From contig NZ_CP022188.1 in assembly GCF_003111665.1 (NCBI RefSeq), positions 2,542,001 through 2,606,000 on the forward strand: a stretch of 64,000 nucleotides of DNA, given 5' to 3'. Position numbers and translations under genes: made by a program. Below are positions 1 through 8,156 of the stretch, piece after piece. The stretch comes from Parazoarcus communis (GTDB lineage Bacteria; Pseudomonadota; Gammaproteobacteria; Burkholderiales; Rhodocyclaceae). A model generated the notes under the pieces. It was given only the letters and a program-made list of their open reading frames with translations. It made no database searches and had not been told where the DNA came from. Positions within the stretch are counted from its first letter, which is position 1. Each line of letters opens with the position of its first letter.

Positions 1-123
1 CAGGCGCTCGGTGGCTTCGACGAACTCTGCCATAATTCCAAAAATTCGCCAGGACTCGCGCGCATTGAAGCGCGGCGCGGCACTGTCCGGCGCACTGCGG
101 GAGAGTTTCTCTTTTGCGGTCAT
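1..123 (-). CDS. LOG/TIGR00730-family Rossmann protein, N-terminal part only
   Basis: The first 41 codons of a minus-strand gene that runs off the left edge. Translation begins MTAKEKLSRSAPDS and continues with ARESWRIFGIMAEFVE, which resembles the N-terminal extension of betaproteobacterial TIGR00730/LOG-family proteins (cytokinin riboside 5'-monophosphate phosphoribohydrolase-like). The diagnostic PGGxGTxxE motif lies outside the window, so the family call rests on the N-terminus alone. A purine-rich AAGGGA lies just upstream of the ATG. It is divergent from polA, with about 90 bases between the two starts, so both promoters should be in that gap. Confidence 0.5.
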   Translation of the reverse strand, partial: MTAKEKLSRSAPDSAAPRFNARESWRIFGIMAEFVEATERL

Positions 124-215
124 GATGTCCCTTCTCTTCTTTTTCGTTGGTTCGGTGCGTGCACGCCGGTTTGAGCGTGGCGCAATGCCGATGTTTCCCG
201 CAAGGATGTTCCAGG

Positions 216-2975
216 ATGCCCACCCTGCTGCTTGTCGACGGTTCCAGTTATCTATACCGTGCATTTCATGCGCTGCCCGATCTGCGCAATTCGAGCGGGG
301 AGCCGACCGGGGCCATCCGGGGTGTGTTGTCGATGCTACGTCGGCTCGAAGGCGACTACAAGGCGGAGTACCGTGCCTGCGTGTTCGACGCCAAGGGCAA
401 GACCTTCCGGGACGACTGGTATCCGGAGTACAAGTCGCATCGCCCGCCGATGCCCGACGACCTGCGCGCCCAGATCGAACCGCTGCATGAGGCCGTCGAG
501 GCGGAAGGCTGGCCGCTGCTGTCGGTCGAAGGCGTGGAGGCCGACGACGTCATCGGCACGCTGACGCGGATGGCGGTCGAGCGCGGCTGGGAGGTGGTGA
601 TCTCGACTGGCGACAAGGATCTGACGCAACTCGTGCAGCCGGGTGTGCGCTGGGTGAACACCATGAGCGAGGAGGTGCTGGACGAAGCCGGCGTGTCGGC
701 CAAGTTCGGCGTCGCGCCCGAACGCATCATCGATTATCTGGCGCTGGTCGGCGATACCGTGGATAACGTGCCGGGTGTCGAAAAGTGTGGTCCGAAGACC
801 GCGGTGAAGTGGCTGACCGAATACGGCACGCTCGACAACCTGATCAGCAACGCCGACAAGGTGGGCGGCAAGGTGGGCGAGAACCTGCGCAAGCATCTCG
901 ACTTTCTGCCGCTCGGCAAACGTCTGGTGACGGTTGCGACCGATGTCGAATTGCCCCTGCAGCTCGACGATCTGCCGGCACGTGCTGACGACAAGATCGC
1001 GCTGAAAGCACTGTACGAACGCTTCGAGTTCCGCGGATGGCTGAAGGATCTGGGCGACGAGAATCAAAGGGAGAATCAAAGGGGTCAGAATCAAAGGGGT
1101 CAGAGTCGTTTGATCCCCGAATCAAACGACTCTGACCCCTTTGATTCTTCGGCGGAGCCGGACGCGCATCGTGCGGGCTATGTCGGCATCCTCGACTGGG
1201 ACGCCTTCGACGCGCTGCTGGTCAGACTGAATGCGGCTGAGCTGACGGCCTTCGACACCGAAACCACCAGCCTCGATCCGATGGCGGCGCGCCTGGTCGG
1301 GATGTCGTTTTCCACCGAGAAGGGCGAGGGCGCCTACCTGCCGCTTGCCCATCGCGGTGCGGATGCGCCCGATCAGCTGGCAATGGACGAGGTGCTGAAG
1401 AAGCTCAAGCCCTGGCTGGAATCGAACGCGCACGCCAAGGTGGGGCAGAACCTGAAGTACGACGCGCATGTGCTGCTCAACCACGACATTCGCCTTGGCG
1501 GCATTACCCACGACACCCTGCTCGAATCCTATGTGCTCGAGAGCGACCGCACGCACGACATGGATTCGCTGGCCAAGCGTCATCTCGGTCTGACCACGAT
1601 TCAGTACACCGACGTATGCGGCAAGGGGGCGAAGCAGATCGGATTCGACGAGGTCGCGGTCGATCGTGCCATCGAATACGCTGCCGAGGATGCCGACATC
1701 ACCATGCGCCTGCACCGCAAGCTGTGGCCGCAGGTCGAGGCTGCGCCATCACTGGCTGCACTGTATCGGGAGATCGAGCTGCCTACGCTTGAGGTGCTGC
1801 TCGACATGGAGCGTACGGGCGTTCTCATCGACCCCTTCCTGCTCGCACAGCATGGCGAGGAGCTCGGCCGCAGGCTGATGGTGCTCGAAGGCGAAGCGCA
1901 CGCGCTCGCCGGTCAGCCCTTCAATCTGGGCTCGCCCAAGCAGCTGGGTGAGATCCTGTTCGGCAAGCTCGGTCTGCCTGTGGTCAAGAAGACTGCCACC
2001 GGCCAGCCCTCGACCGACGAGGATGTGCTCACCCAGCTCGCTGAAGACTACCCGCTGCCCAAGCTGCTGCTCGAGCATCGCAGTCTGGCCAAGCTCAAGA
2101 GCACCTACGCCGACAAGCTGCCGCGGATGGTCAATCCGAAAACCGGCCGCGTGCATACCAGCTTCTCGCAGGCGACTGCCGTCACCGGCCGCCTTGCCAG
2201 CTCGGAACCGAACCTGCAGAACATTCCGATCCGCAGCGCCGAGGGGCGCCGCATCCGCGCGGCTTTCATCGCGCCGCGCGATCACCTGATTGTCTCGGCC
2301 GACTACTCGCAGATCGAGCTGCGCATCATGGCCCACCTGTCGTCGGACGCCCGTCTGCTCGAAGCCTTCGCTCAGGGTGAAGACGTCCACCGCGCGACGG
2401 CTGCCGAGGTCTTCGGCGTGACGCCCGACGAGGTCAGCAGCGAGCAGCGCCGCTACGCGAAGGTGATCAACTTCGGCCTCATCTACGGCATGAGCGCCCA
2501 CGGACTGGCAAAGAACCTCGGCATCGAACGCGCCGCTGCGCAAACCTGGATCGACCGCTACTTTGCCCGCTACCCGGGCGTTGCGGATTACATGGAGCGC
2601 ATCAAGGCCGAGGCCAAGGACAAAGGCTACGTCGAGACAGTCTTCGGTCGTAGGCTTTACCTTCCCGATATCCGCGCCAGTCAGGCCGGGCGCCGGCAGG
2701 CTGCCGAGCGCGCTGCGATCAACGCGCCGATGCAGGGCACGGCGGCAGACCTGATCAAGAAATCGATGATTGCGGTGCACGCCTGGCTGGCTGGCTCGAC
2801 CCTCAAGTCACGCCTGGTGCTGCAAGTGCATGATGAACTGGTGCTGGAGGTTCCCGCAGATGAACTCGATGTCATCCGTGCCGAACTGCCGAAGCTGATG
2901 GGCGGCGTGGCCGATCTCGCCGTGCCGCTGCTGGTGGAGGTGGGCGCGGGGGATAACTGGGATGAGGCGCATTGA
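216..2975 (+). CDS. polA: DNA polymerase I (5' nuclease, 3'-5' exonuclease, polymerase)
   Basis: Repair and Okazaki-fragment-processing polymerase, 919 residues, close to the usual length of about 900-930. The N-terminal 5'-nuclease domain (about 1-275) begins MPTLLLVDGSSYLYRAF. The 3'-5' exonuclease domain (about 325-510) keeps the acidic residues of an active proofreader: FDTETT (Exo I), VGQNLKYD (Exo II), YAAEDAD (Exo III). The polymerase domain has DYSQIELRIMAHLS and the C-terminal VHDELVLEV. The ATG at 216 is preferred over an upstream in-frame TTG at 147 because family homology starts there and AAGGA lies about nine bases upstream. The unusual part is residues about 282-312, a hydrophilic, N/Q/R/D/S-rich linker encoded by a perfect palindromic repeat that stays in frame (separate entry). 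Confidence 0.97.
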   Translation: MPTLLLVDGSSYLYRAFHALPDLRNSSGEPTGAIRGVLSMLRRLEGDYKAEYRACVFDAKGKTFRDDWYPEYKSHRPPMPDDLRAQIEPLHEAVEAEGWPLLSVEGVEADDVIGTLTRMAVERGWEVVISTGDKDLTQLVQPGVRWVNTMSEEVLDEAGVSAKFGVAPERIIDYLALVGDTVDNVPGVEKCGPKTAVKWLTEYGTLDNLISNADKVGGKVGENLRKHLDFLPLGKRLVTVATDVELPLQLDDLPARADDKIALKALYERFEFRGWLKDLGDENQRENQRGQNQRGQSRLIPESNDSDPFDSSAEPDAHRAGYVGILDWDAFDALLVRLNAAELTAFDTETTSLDPMAARLVGMSFSTEKGEGAYLPLAHRGADAPDQLAMDEVLKKLKPWLESNAHAKVGQNLKYDAHVLLNHDIRLGGITHDTLLESYVLESDRTHDMDSLAKRHLGLTTIQYTDVCGKGAKQIGFDEVAVDRAIEYAAEDADITMRLHRKLWPQVEAAPSLAALYREIELPTLEVLLDMERTGVLIDPFLLAQHGEELGRRLMVLEGEAHALAGQPFNLGSPKQLGEILFGKLGLPVVKKTATGQPSTDEDVLTQLAEDYPLPKLLLEHRSLAKLKSTYADKLPRMVNPKTGRVHTSFSQATAVTGRLASSEPNLQNIPIRSAEGRRIRAAFIAPRDHLIVSADYSQIELRIMAHLSSDARLLEAFAQGEDVHRATAAEVFGVTPDEVSSEQRRYAKVINFGLIYGMSAHGLAKNLGIERAAAQTWIDRYFARYPGVADYMERIKAEAKDKGYVETVFGRRLYLPDIRASQAGRRQAAERAAINAPMQGTAADLIKKSMIAVHAWLAGSTLKSRLVLQVHDELVLEVPADELDVIRAELPKLMGGVADLAVPLLVEVGAGDNWDEAH
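1059..1148. repeat. REP-like palindromic element inside polA, in frame
   Basis: Perfect inverted repeat with 28-bp arms (1087-1114 and 1121-1148) around a 6-base loop CCCCGA. The core of each arm is GGGGTCAGAGTCG or its complement. It is preceded by partial direct copies of the arm tip: GAATCAAAGG occurs at 1061-1070, 1073-1082 and 1088-1097. This architecture matches REP/BIME-type palindromes mobilised by RAYT transposases, from family knowledge; no RAYT gene is in the window. Translation stays open and yields a polar linker in PolA. Confidence 0.8.
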
Positions 2976-3038
2976 TTTGCTCCGGCTTTCGGTGTGCGTC
3001 CGGTAGCCGCTCCTGTCGAGATGCTGGCAGTGGACGGC

Positions 3039-3047
3039 TGATACAAT
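3039..3047 (+). promoter_or_regulatory. candidate extended -10 upstream of the glycan locus
   Basis: TGATACAAT in the 193-base gap between polA and the first glycan gene resembles an extended -10 element (TGnTACAAT). No convincing -35 hexamer is seen at the expected distance. The gap otherwise shows no hairpin with a T-run, no JUMPstart-like sequence and no small gene. Confidence 0.3.
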
Positions 3048-3168
3048 TCGCCGCAACTCGTGATCGCGCCTGAATTTCTTGCTACTTGACGACCTGGGCG
3101 ATGTGTGTGGCGGGCTTTGCGGAATGCTGAGGGGCTCGCGTCGCGTCCCTATGAACAGGTGAACTGAT

Positions 3169-4167
3169 TTGAAGACAATACTTGTTACCGGTGCCGATGG
3201 CTTTATCGGTTCGCACCTCACTGAGACCCTTGTGCGTCGGGGGTTCAATGTACGGCCATTCGTGCTTTATAACTCGTTCAACTCGTGGGGCTGGCTCGAC
3301 CATGCAGCGCCCGAGATTCGGGACGAGCTTGACGTTTTTGCTGGCGACATTCGCGATCCAAACGGTGTTCGCACTGCCATGAAAGGATGTGATGCGGTCC
3401 TGCATCTTGCTGCGCTCATCGCCATTCCGTACTCGTATCACTCCCCTGACACCTATGTCGATACCAATATCAAGGGCACCTTGAACGTACTCCAGGCTGC
3501 CCGCGAACTGGAGCTTTCACGTGTGGTGCACACCTCGACAAGCGAGGTCTATGGGACTGCGCGTTTTGTTCCGATTACTGAAGAGCATCCGCTACAAGGG
3601 CAGTCGCCATACTCCGCGTCCAAGATTGGAGCGGATCAGCTGGCCTATTCTTTCCATGCGTCGTTTGGCTTGCCCGTGGTGATCGCGAGACCCTTCAATA
3701 CCTATGGTCCAAGACAGTCTGCGCGGGCTGTTATCCCAACTGTGATCGCCCAGATTGCAAGCGGTATGCGACGTTTGAAGCTGGGTGCTGTGCACCCCAC
3801 TCGCGATTTCAACTATGTGGCAGACACAGTCAATGCGTTCATTGCAGCGCTTCAGAGTGATAAGGGTGTAGGCGAGGTTGTGAATTTCGGTTCGAACTAT
3901 GAGATATCCATAGGCGATACGGTCAAGCTGATTGCCGATGTGATGGGTGTCGAGGTTGAAATCGAGACTGATGATGTCCGTCTGCGTCCGGCAAAGAGCG
4001 AGGTGGAGCGACTTTGGGCGGATAACGCCAAGGCGCAGAGTCTCTTCGGTTGGTCTCCGGCGTACGGCGGCATTGAGGGTTTGCGTCGCGGTCTTGCGGA
4101 AACGGCCGAGTGGTTCTCTGATCCATCCAATCTTTCCGGCTATAAGCCCGGCACTTACAACATCTGA
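3169..4167 (+). CDS. legB: nucleotide-sugar 4,6-dehydratase, LegB type
   Basis: Extended SDR of 332 residues with the N-terminal nucleotide-binding motif TGADGFIGSH, catalytic STSEVYG near 125, and YSASK near 145. The stretches YNSFNSWGWLD and DIRDPNGVR are typical of LegB, which converts GDP-GlcNAc to its 4-keto-6-deoxy derivative in the Campylobacter jejuni legionaminic pathway. GDP rather than UDP specificity is inferred from the PtmE-like gene downstream. Start is TTG at 3169 with AGG about ten bases upstream; the protein begins directly with the beta strand of the Rossmann fold, so no longer N-terminus is expected. It is the first gene of the 27-kb plus-strand glycan locus, 14 bases before legC. 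Confidence 0.88.
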   Translation: MKTILVTGADGFIGSHLTETLVRRGFNVRPFVLYNSFNSWGWLDHAAPEIRDELDVFAGDIRDPNGVRTAMKGCDAVLHLAALIAIPYSYHSPDTYVDTNIKGTLNVLQAARELELSRVVHTSTSEVYGTARFVPITEEHPLQGQSPYSASKIGADQLAYSFHASFGLPVVIARPFNTYGPRQSARAVIPTVIAQIASGMRRLKLGAVHPTRDFNYVADTVNAFIAALQSDKGVGEVVNFGSNYEISIGDTVKLIADVMGVEVEIETDDVRLRPAKSEVERLWADNAKAQSLFGWSPAYGGIEGLRRGLAETAEWFSDPSNLSGYKPGTYNI

Positions 4168-4181
4168 CACGCAGGGTGATG

Positions 4182-5363
4182 ATGAGCGTGACGTCTCCCG
4201 TGAAAGATTTCGTCGAACGCGTGACCGCAGTGCTCGGGGTCACGGAAACGCCACTGGCGCTGCATGAACCCGCTTTTTCCGGGAATGAACTGGCCTACGT
4301 CAGGGAGTGTCTGGACACGGGCTGGGTGTCGACCGCCGGGAAGTTCGTCGATGAGTTCGAATCAAGGCTTGCAGAGCTGAGCGGCGCGAGACATGCGATT
4401 GCCGTGGTGAATGGCACTGCCGGACTGCATGCCGCGTTACACGTTTCGGGCGTGCTCGCCGGTGATGAGGTGCTGGTGCCGACAGTGAGTTTCGTTGCGA
4501 CGGCAAATGCTGTTTCTCAATGTGGAGCGGTTCCGCATTTCGTGGATTGTGCTCCCGACACCTATGGAATGAGTCCTGCGGCCCTGGCGGAGCACCTGCG
4601 GCAAGTTGCGGAACCAGCGGATGGCCGTTTCCGCAACAAGCATACCGGGCGCAGGCTCGCAGCAATCGTACCGATGCACGTATTCGGTCATCCGGTGGAC
4701 ATCGAGCCTCTTCTTGACCTCGCTGCCCGCTACCGGATGCCCGTTGTGGAGGACGCGGCCGAAGCGCTTGGCGCCAGGATCGGCGATCGAAGTGCGGGGA
4801 CGTTTGGTGTAGCCGGTGTGCTCAGCTTCAATGGCAACAAGATCATCACGACCGGCGGTGGAGGTGCGGTGTTGACGAACGATGCCGATGTCGCGCGTCG
4901 TCTCAAGCATCTGACGACCACTGCAAAGGCGTCGCACCGATGGGATTTTGTACACGATGAGGTCGCTTTCAACTACCGGATGCCGAATCTGAACGCGGCC
5001 TTGGGCTGCGCCCAGCTTGAGCGTCTGCCCGAGATTCTGCGCAGAAAGAAAGGATTGGCGGATGCTTACGCCCATGCGTTTGCGGACGCACGGGATTTCC
5101 GATTCGTCGACGAGGTGGGCGGCCGCTCCAGCAACAACTGGCTCAACGCGATTGAGTTGTCGGCTGCGCTGAGTAGTCGGCGTGACGAGTTTCTGGAGGC
5201 TGCTCGCGAAGCCGGCTATCAGTGCCGTCCGGTCTGGAGGTTGCTGCACCGATTGAAGCCCTACGCAGCTTGTCCACGAATGGATCTGTCGGTAGCCGAG
5301 TCTCTTGAGAAACGCATCATCAATCTGCCGAGCAGTCCGCAACTGTTTCGCGAGGTGGCGTAG
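4182..5363 (+). CDS. legC: PLP-dependent sugar aminotransferase, LegC type
   Basis: DegT/DnrJ/EryC1-family aminotransferase of 393 residues, predicted to aminate C4 of the 4-keto-6-deoxy sugar made by the preceding dehydratase. The PLP-binding lysine is in FNGNKIITTGGGG near residue 220, with VEDAAEALGA upstream supplying the conserved Asp. Three possible starts lie together (GTG 4176, ATG 4179, ATG 4182); 4182 is chosen for its spacing to AGGG at 4173-4176. The N-terminal SVTSPVKDFVERVTAVLG extension before the core fold is common in LegC proteins. A second, divergent DegT enzyme (27266-28489) serves the bacillosamine branch. Confidence 0.88.
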   Translation: MSVTSPVKDFVERVTAVLGVTETPLALHEPAFSGNELAYVRECLDTGWVSTAGKFVDEFESRLAELSGARHAIAVVNGTAGLHAALHVSGVLAGDEVLVPTVSFVATANAVSQCGAVPHFVDCAPDTYGMSPAALAEHLRQVAEPADGRFRNKHTGRRLAAIVPMHVFGHPVDIEPLLDLAARYRMPVVEDAAEALGARIGDRSAGTFGVAGVLSFNGNKIITTGGGGAVLTNDADVARRLKHLTTTAKASHRWDFVHDEVAFNYRMPNLNAALGCAQLERLPEILRRKKGLADAYAHAFADARDFRFVDEVGGRSSNNWLNAIELSAALSSRRDEFLEAAREAGYQCRPVWRLLHRLKPYAACPRMDLSVAESLEKRIINLPSSPQLFREVA

Positions 5364-5365
5364 AG

Positions 5366-5998
5366 ATGTCTTCGGCGGAGACGATTCTGCTCCTGGGGGC
5401 GGGCGGCCACGCACGGGCATGTATTGACGTGATCGAACAAGAGGGCCGTTTCCGGGTTGCTGGCCTCGTTGGTTTACCCGAGGAGGTTGGCAGGGAGGTT
5501 CTTGGCTATCCCGTGCTTGGTTCGGATGATGATCTGCCGGCGTTGCTCGGTCAGTATTCAGCGGGCATCGTGGTGATCGGTCAGATCAAGACGCCGGTGC
5601 CGAGAATGATGCAATTCGCGCATCTCAGGGCTCGTGGGCTGTGCGTGCCTGTCATGGTCTCGCCGCGTGCATATGTTTCCCGTCACGCGCGCGTGGGAGA
5701 TGGCTCCTTCGTTTTGCACGGTGCGGTGATTAACGCGTCGGCGTCAGTGGGCGAGAACTGCATTGTGAACAGCCTCTCGCTGATCGAACATGACGTTCTG
5801 GTTGATGACCACTGCCACATCGCAACCGGAGCGAGAATAAACAGCGGTGTCCGGATTGGCGAAGGAAGCTTCATTGGCAGCGGTAGCCTGATCAGGCAGG
5901 GCGTAGTCATCGGGCGCAATTGCATCATTGGCATGGGACAGGTCGTGTTGAAAGACTGCCCCGACGGCACTCAGTTGCCTCAGAGGAGGATACGTTGA
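5366..5998 (+). CDS. legH: NeuD/PglD-family sugar N-acetyltransferase, LegH type
   Basis: Acetyl-CoA-dependent acyltransferase of 210 residues with the NeuD/PglD architecture: an N-terminal Rossmann-like domain starting LLGAGGHARA and a C-terminal left-handed beta helix of hexapeptide repeats from about residue 95 (HARVGDGSFVLHGAVIN). The catalytic His is probably in NSLSLIEHDVLVDDH. Between legC and legI, its expected role is to acetylate the amino group installed by LegC. Start is two bases after the legC stop. The TTG start of legI overlaps its stop codon. Confidence 0.87.
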   Translation: MSSAETILLLGAGGHARACIDVIEQEGRFRVAGLVGLPEEVGREVLGYPVLGSDDDLPALLGQYSAGIVVIGQIKTPVPRMMQFAHLRARGLCVPVMVSPRAYVSRHARVGDGSFVLHGAVINASASVGENCIVNSLSLIEHDVLVDDHCHIATGARINSGVRIGEGSFIGSGSLIRQGVVIGRNCIIGMGQVVLKDCPDGTQLPQRRIR

Positions 5999-6996
5999 AA
6001 ACCCTGATCATTGCCGAGGCCGGCGTGAACCATAACGGCGATCTGAACATGGCACGGGCGCTTGTCGATGCAGCCGCCGAGGCGGGTGCAGACTTGGTGA
6101 AGTTCCAGACCTTCAGCGCAGATCGTCTTGTGACGACTTCGGCGCGTAAGGCCGACTACCAGATCAAGGCGACGGAGGCCGATGAGTCGCAGTATGAAAT
6201 GATCCGGCGGCTCGAACTGTCACCGGCAATGCATGCGGATCTGATCGGACACTGCCAGCAGCGAGGGATCGAGTTCTTCTCCACCGCCTTTGATCTTGAC
6301 AGTCTCGATTACCTGAACAGCCTTGGCATGCCCCGCATCAAGGTGCCGTCCGGGGAAATTACCAATCTGCCCTACCTGCGAAAGGTCGGCGCTTTTGGCA
6401 AGCACGTCATTCTGTCGACCGGAATGTCGACGCTGGGAGAGATCGAGGCTGCGGTGGATGTGCTTGAGCGGGCCGGAACATCTCGCGACCGTATTACGGT
6501 ATTGCATTGCAACACCGAGTATCCGGTGCCGATGGCAGAAGTGAACCTCCGAGCGATGATCTCGATTCGCGAGGCGTTTGGCGTTGAGGTTGGCTTCTCT
6601 GACCATACCGAAGGTATCGAGGTCGCGGTCGCTGCCGTTGCGCTCGGTGCGTGCGTCATCGAAAAACACTTCACGCTCGATCGAAGCCTGCCAGGTCCTG
6701 ATCACCGGGCAAGCATCGAGCCGCAGGAGCTTGCGCACCTGATTCGTTCGATTCGGAACATTGAACTCGCAATGGGCGACGGGGTGAAACGCCCCGGTTT
6801 GAGGGAGAGTCAGAATATCCCGGTAGTCCGGAAGTCGCTGGTGGCAGTCAAGCAAATTCACGCGGGCGAGCTATTCTCGGCTGAGAATGTCGGCGTCAAA
6901 CGGCCCGGCACGGGCCTCAATCCCATGCGATGGGATGAGGTCATCGGTCGCCGCTCCGCACGAGACTTTTCCGTCAATGAGTTGATTGAGCTATGA
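5995..6996 (+). CDS. legI: legionaminic acid synthase (NeuB family), LegI type
   Basis: Condenses phosphoenolpyruvate with the free 2,4-diacylamino-6-deoxy hexose to form the nine-carbon acid. The protein (333 residues) has the NeuB TIM barrel, starting LIIAEAGVNHNGD with KFQTF near 40, PSGEITNLPYL near 115, GFSDHT near 200, and a C-terminal SAF (antifreeze-like) domain from about 275 ending GRRSARDF. Start is TTG at 5995: a strong GAGGAGGA lies at 5983-5990, and the frame upstream of it encodes only unrelated sequence overlapping legH. Overlaps the next gene through ATGA. Confidence 0.9.
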   Translation: MKTLIIAEAGVNHNGDLNMARALVDAAAEAGADLVKFQTFSADRLVTTSARKADYQIKATEADESQYEMIRRLELSPAMHADLIGHCQQRGIEFFSTAFDLDSLDYLNSLGMPRIKVPSGEITNLPYLRKVGAFGKHVILSTGMSTLGEIEAAVDVLERAGTSRDRITVLHCNTEYPVPMAEVNLRAMISIREAFGVEVGFSDHTEGIEVAVAAVALGACVIEKHFTLDRSLPGPDHRASIEPQELAHLIRSIRNIELAMGDGVKRPGLRESQNIPVVRKSLVAVKQIHAGELFSAENVGVKRPGTGLNPMRWDEVIGRRSARDFSVNELIEL

Positions 6997-8156
6997 GGCG
7001 GAAGGTTTGCGTCGTCACCGGTACGCGCGCGGAGTATGGACTGCTCCACTGGTTGATGAGGGCCATCAAGGCGGAGCCGTCTCTTCAGTTACAGATCATC
7101 GCCACAGGCATGCATTTGTCGCCGGAGTTCGGGCTGACGTTTCGCGAGATTGAGCAGGATGGCTTTGAGATAGATCGAAAAGTCGAGATGCTGACAAGCT
7201 CGGACTCCTCCGTCGGCATCGCCAAGTCGATGGGTTTGGGGATGATCGGGTTTGCGGATGCCTTGAGCGAGTTGCGTCCGGATCTGATGGTCGTTCTGGG
7301 CGATCGATACGAGATTTTCTCAGCCGTTGCGGCTGCAATGGTTGCACGAATACCCGTGGCGCACCTGCATGGGGGGGAGGCGACGGAGGGCGTTGTTGAC
7401 GAGGCGATCAGGCACTCGATTACAAAGATGTCTCACTTGCACTTTGTTGCCGCGCAAGAGTACCGGGATCGAGTGATTCAACTCGGCGAGCAGCCGGATT
7501 CCGTCCATCTTGTCGGCGGACTGGGCGTGGAGAACATTCGGCGGCTGGAATTGATGTCGCGTGACGAACTGGAGTCGTCGCTGGGTCTGAGATTCGGGCA
7601 ACGCAACCTGCTTGTCACCTTTCACCCCGTTACCCTGGAGGAGTCGACCGCCGAGGCTCAGATGACGGCACTTCTTCAGGCATTGGAGACGCTCGACGAC
7701 ACCCGGCTCATCTTTACGCTGCCGAATGCCGATTCGGGCGGGAGAGTCTTGATCGAGATGATCAATGACTATGTGGAGCATCACCCCGAGGCGTATGCCT
7801 TCACGTCACTCGGTTATCGCAGATATTTGTCATGTCTGGCCTATGTGGATGGTGTCGTCGGTAATTCGTCGAGTGGGCTGACGGAGGTTCCCAGCTTCCG
7901 AAAAGCAACGATCAATATCGGTGATCGACAGCGGGGACGCTTGCAATCTGCGAGCGTGATTGATTGTGCCCCTGCGAGGAACGAGATCGAAAAGGCCATC
8001 CGCAGGCTCTATTCCGACGAGTTCGCACAGGTCTTGAAGGGGGCCGTCAACCCCTATGGCGATGGCTGGGTAAGCGACAAGGTAGTCGAGGTTCTGAAGT
8101 CGGTCCCTCTTGACGGGCTCTTGAAGAAAAAGTTTTTTGATGTGTGCGTGCCATGA
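6993..8156 (+). CDS. legG: hydrolysing nucleotide-sugar 2-epimerase, LegG type
   Basis: NeuC-like enzyme of 387 residues that releases the nucleotide and inverts C2, giving the free substrate for LegI. Family marks include VTGTRAEYGLL at the N-terminus, VLGDRYEIF near 95, HLHGGEATEG near 120, TFHPVT near 208 and VVGNSSSGLTE near 290. The HLHGGE codons contain a run of seven G. In this context it should act on GDP-2,4-diacetamido-2,4,6-trideoxyglucose; NeuC itself acts on UDP-GlcNAc, so the substrate is inferred from the neighbours. Overlaps legI and the formyltransferase-like gene by ATGA. Confidence 0.88.
   Translation: MRRKVCVVTGTRAEYGLLHWLMRAIKAEPSLQLQIIATGMHLSPEFGLTFREIEQDGFEIDRKVEMLTSSDSSVGIAKSMGLGMIGFADALSELRPDLMVVLGDRYEIFSAVAAAMVARIPVAHLHGGEATEGVVDEAIRHSITKMSHLHFVAAQEYRDRVIQLGEQPDSVHLVGGLGVENIRRLELMSRDELESSLGLRFGQRNLLVTFHPVTLEESTAEAQMTALLQALETLDDTRLIFTLPNADSGGRVLIEMINDYVEHHPEAYAFTSLGYRRYLSCLAYVDGVVGNSSSGLTEVPSFRKATINIGDRQRGRLQSASVIDCAPARNEIEKAIRRLYSDEFAQVLKGAVNPYGDGWVSDKVVEVLKSVPLDGLLKKKFFDVCVP

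Noticed and set aside
1059..1100. Short repeats GAATCAAAGG resembling a mini-CRISPR
   Set aside because: Units are 12-15 bases apart without spacers, and are tips of the adjacent palindrome; no cas genes.
1749..2780. Minus-strand open frame of 343 codons inside polA
   Set aside because: Antisense to the conserved polymerase domain, with no recognisable motif and no ribosome-binding site; a composition effect.
5920..5994. Longer N-terminus for LegI
   Set aside because: The extra 25 residues overlap legH and lack homology; GAGGAGGA before TTG 5995 marks the true start.
7371..7377. Run of seven G in legG as a phase-variation tract
   Set aside because: It encodes the conserved HGGE motif and is in frame; seven G is short, and no alternative frame product is suggested.
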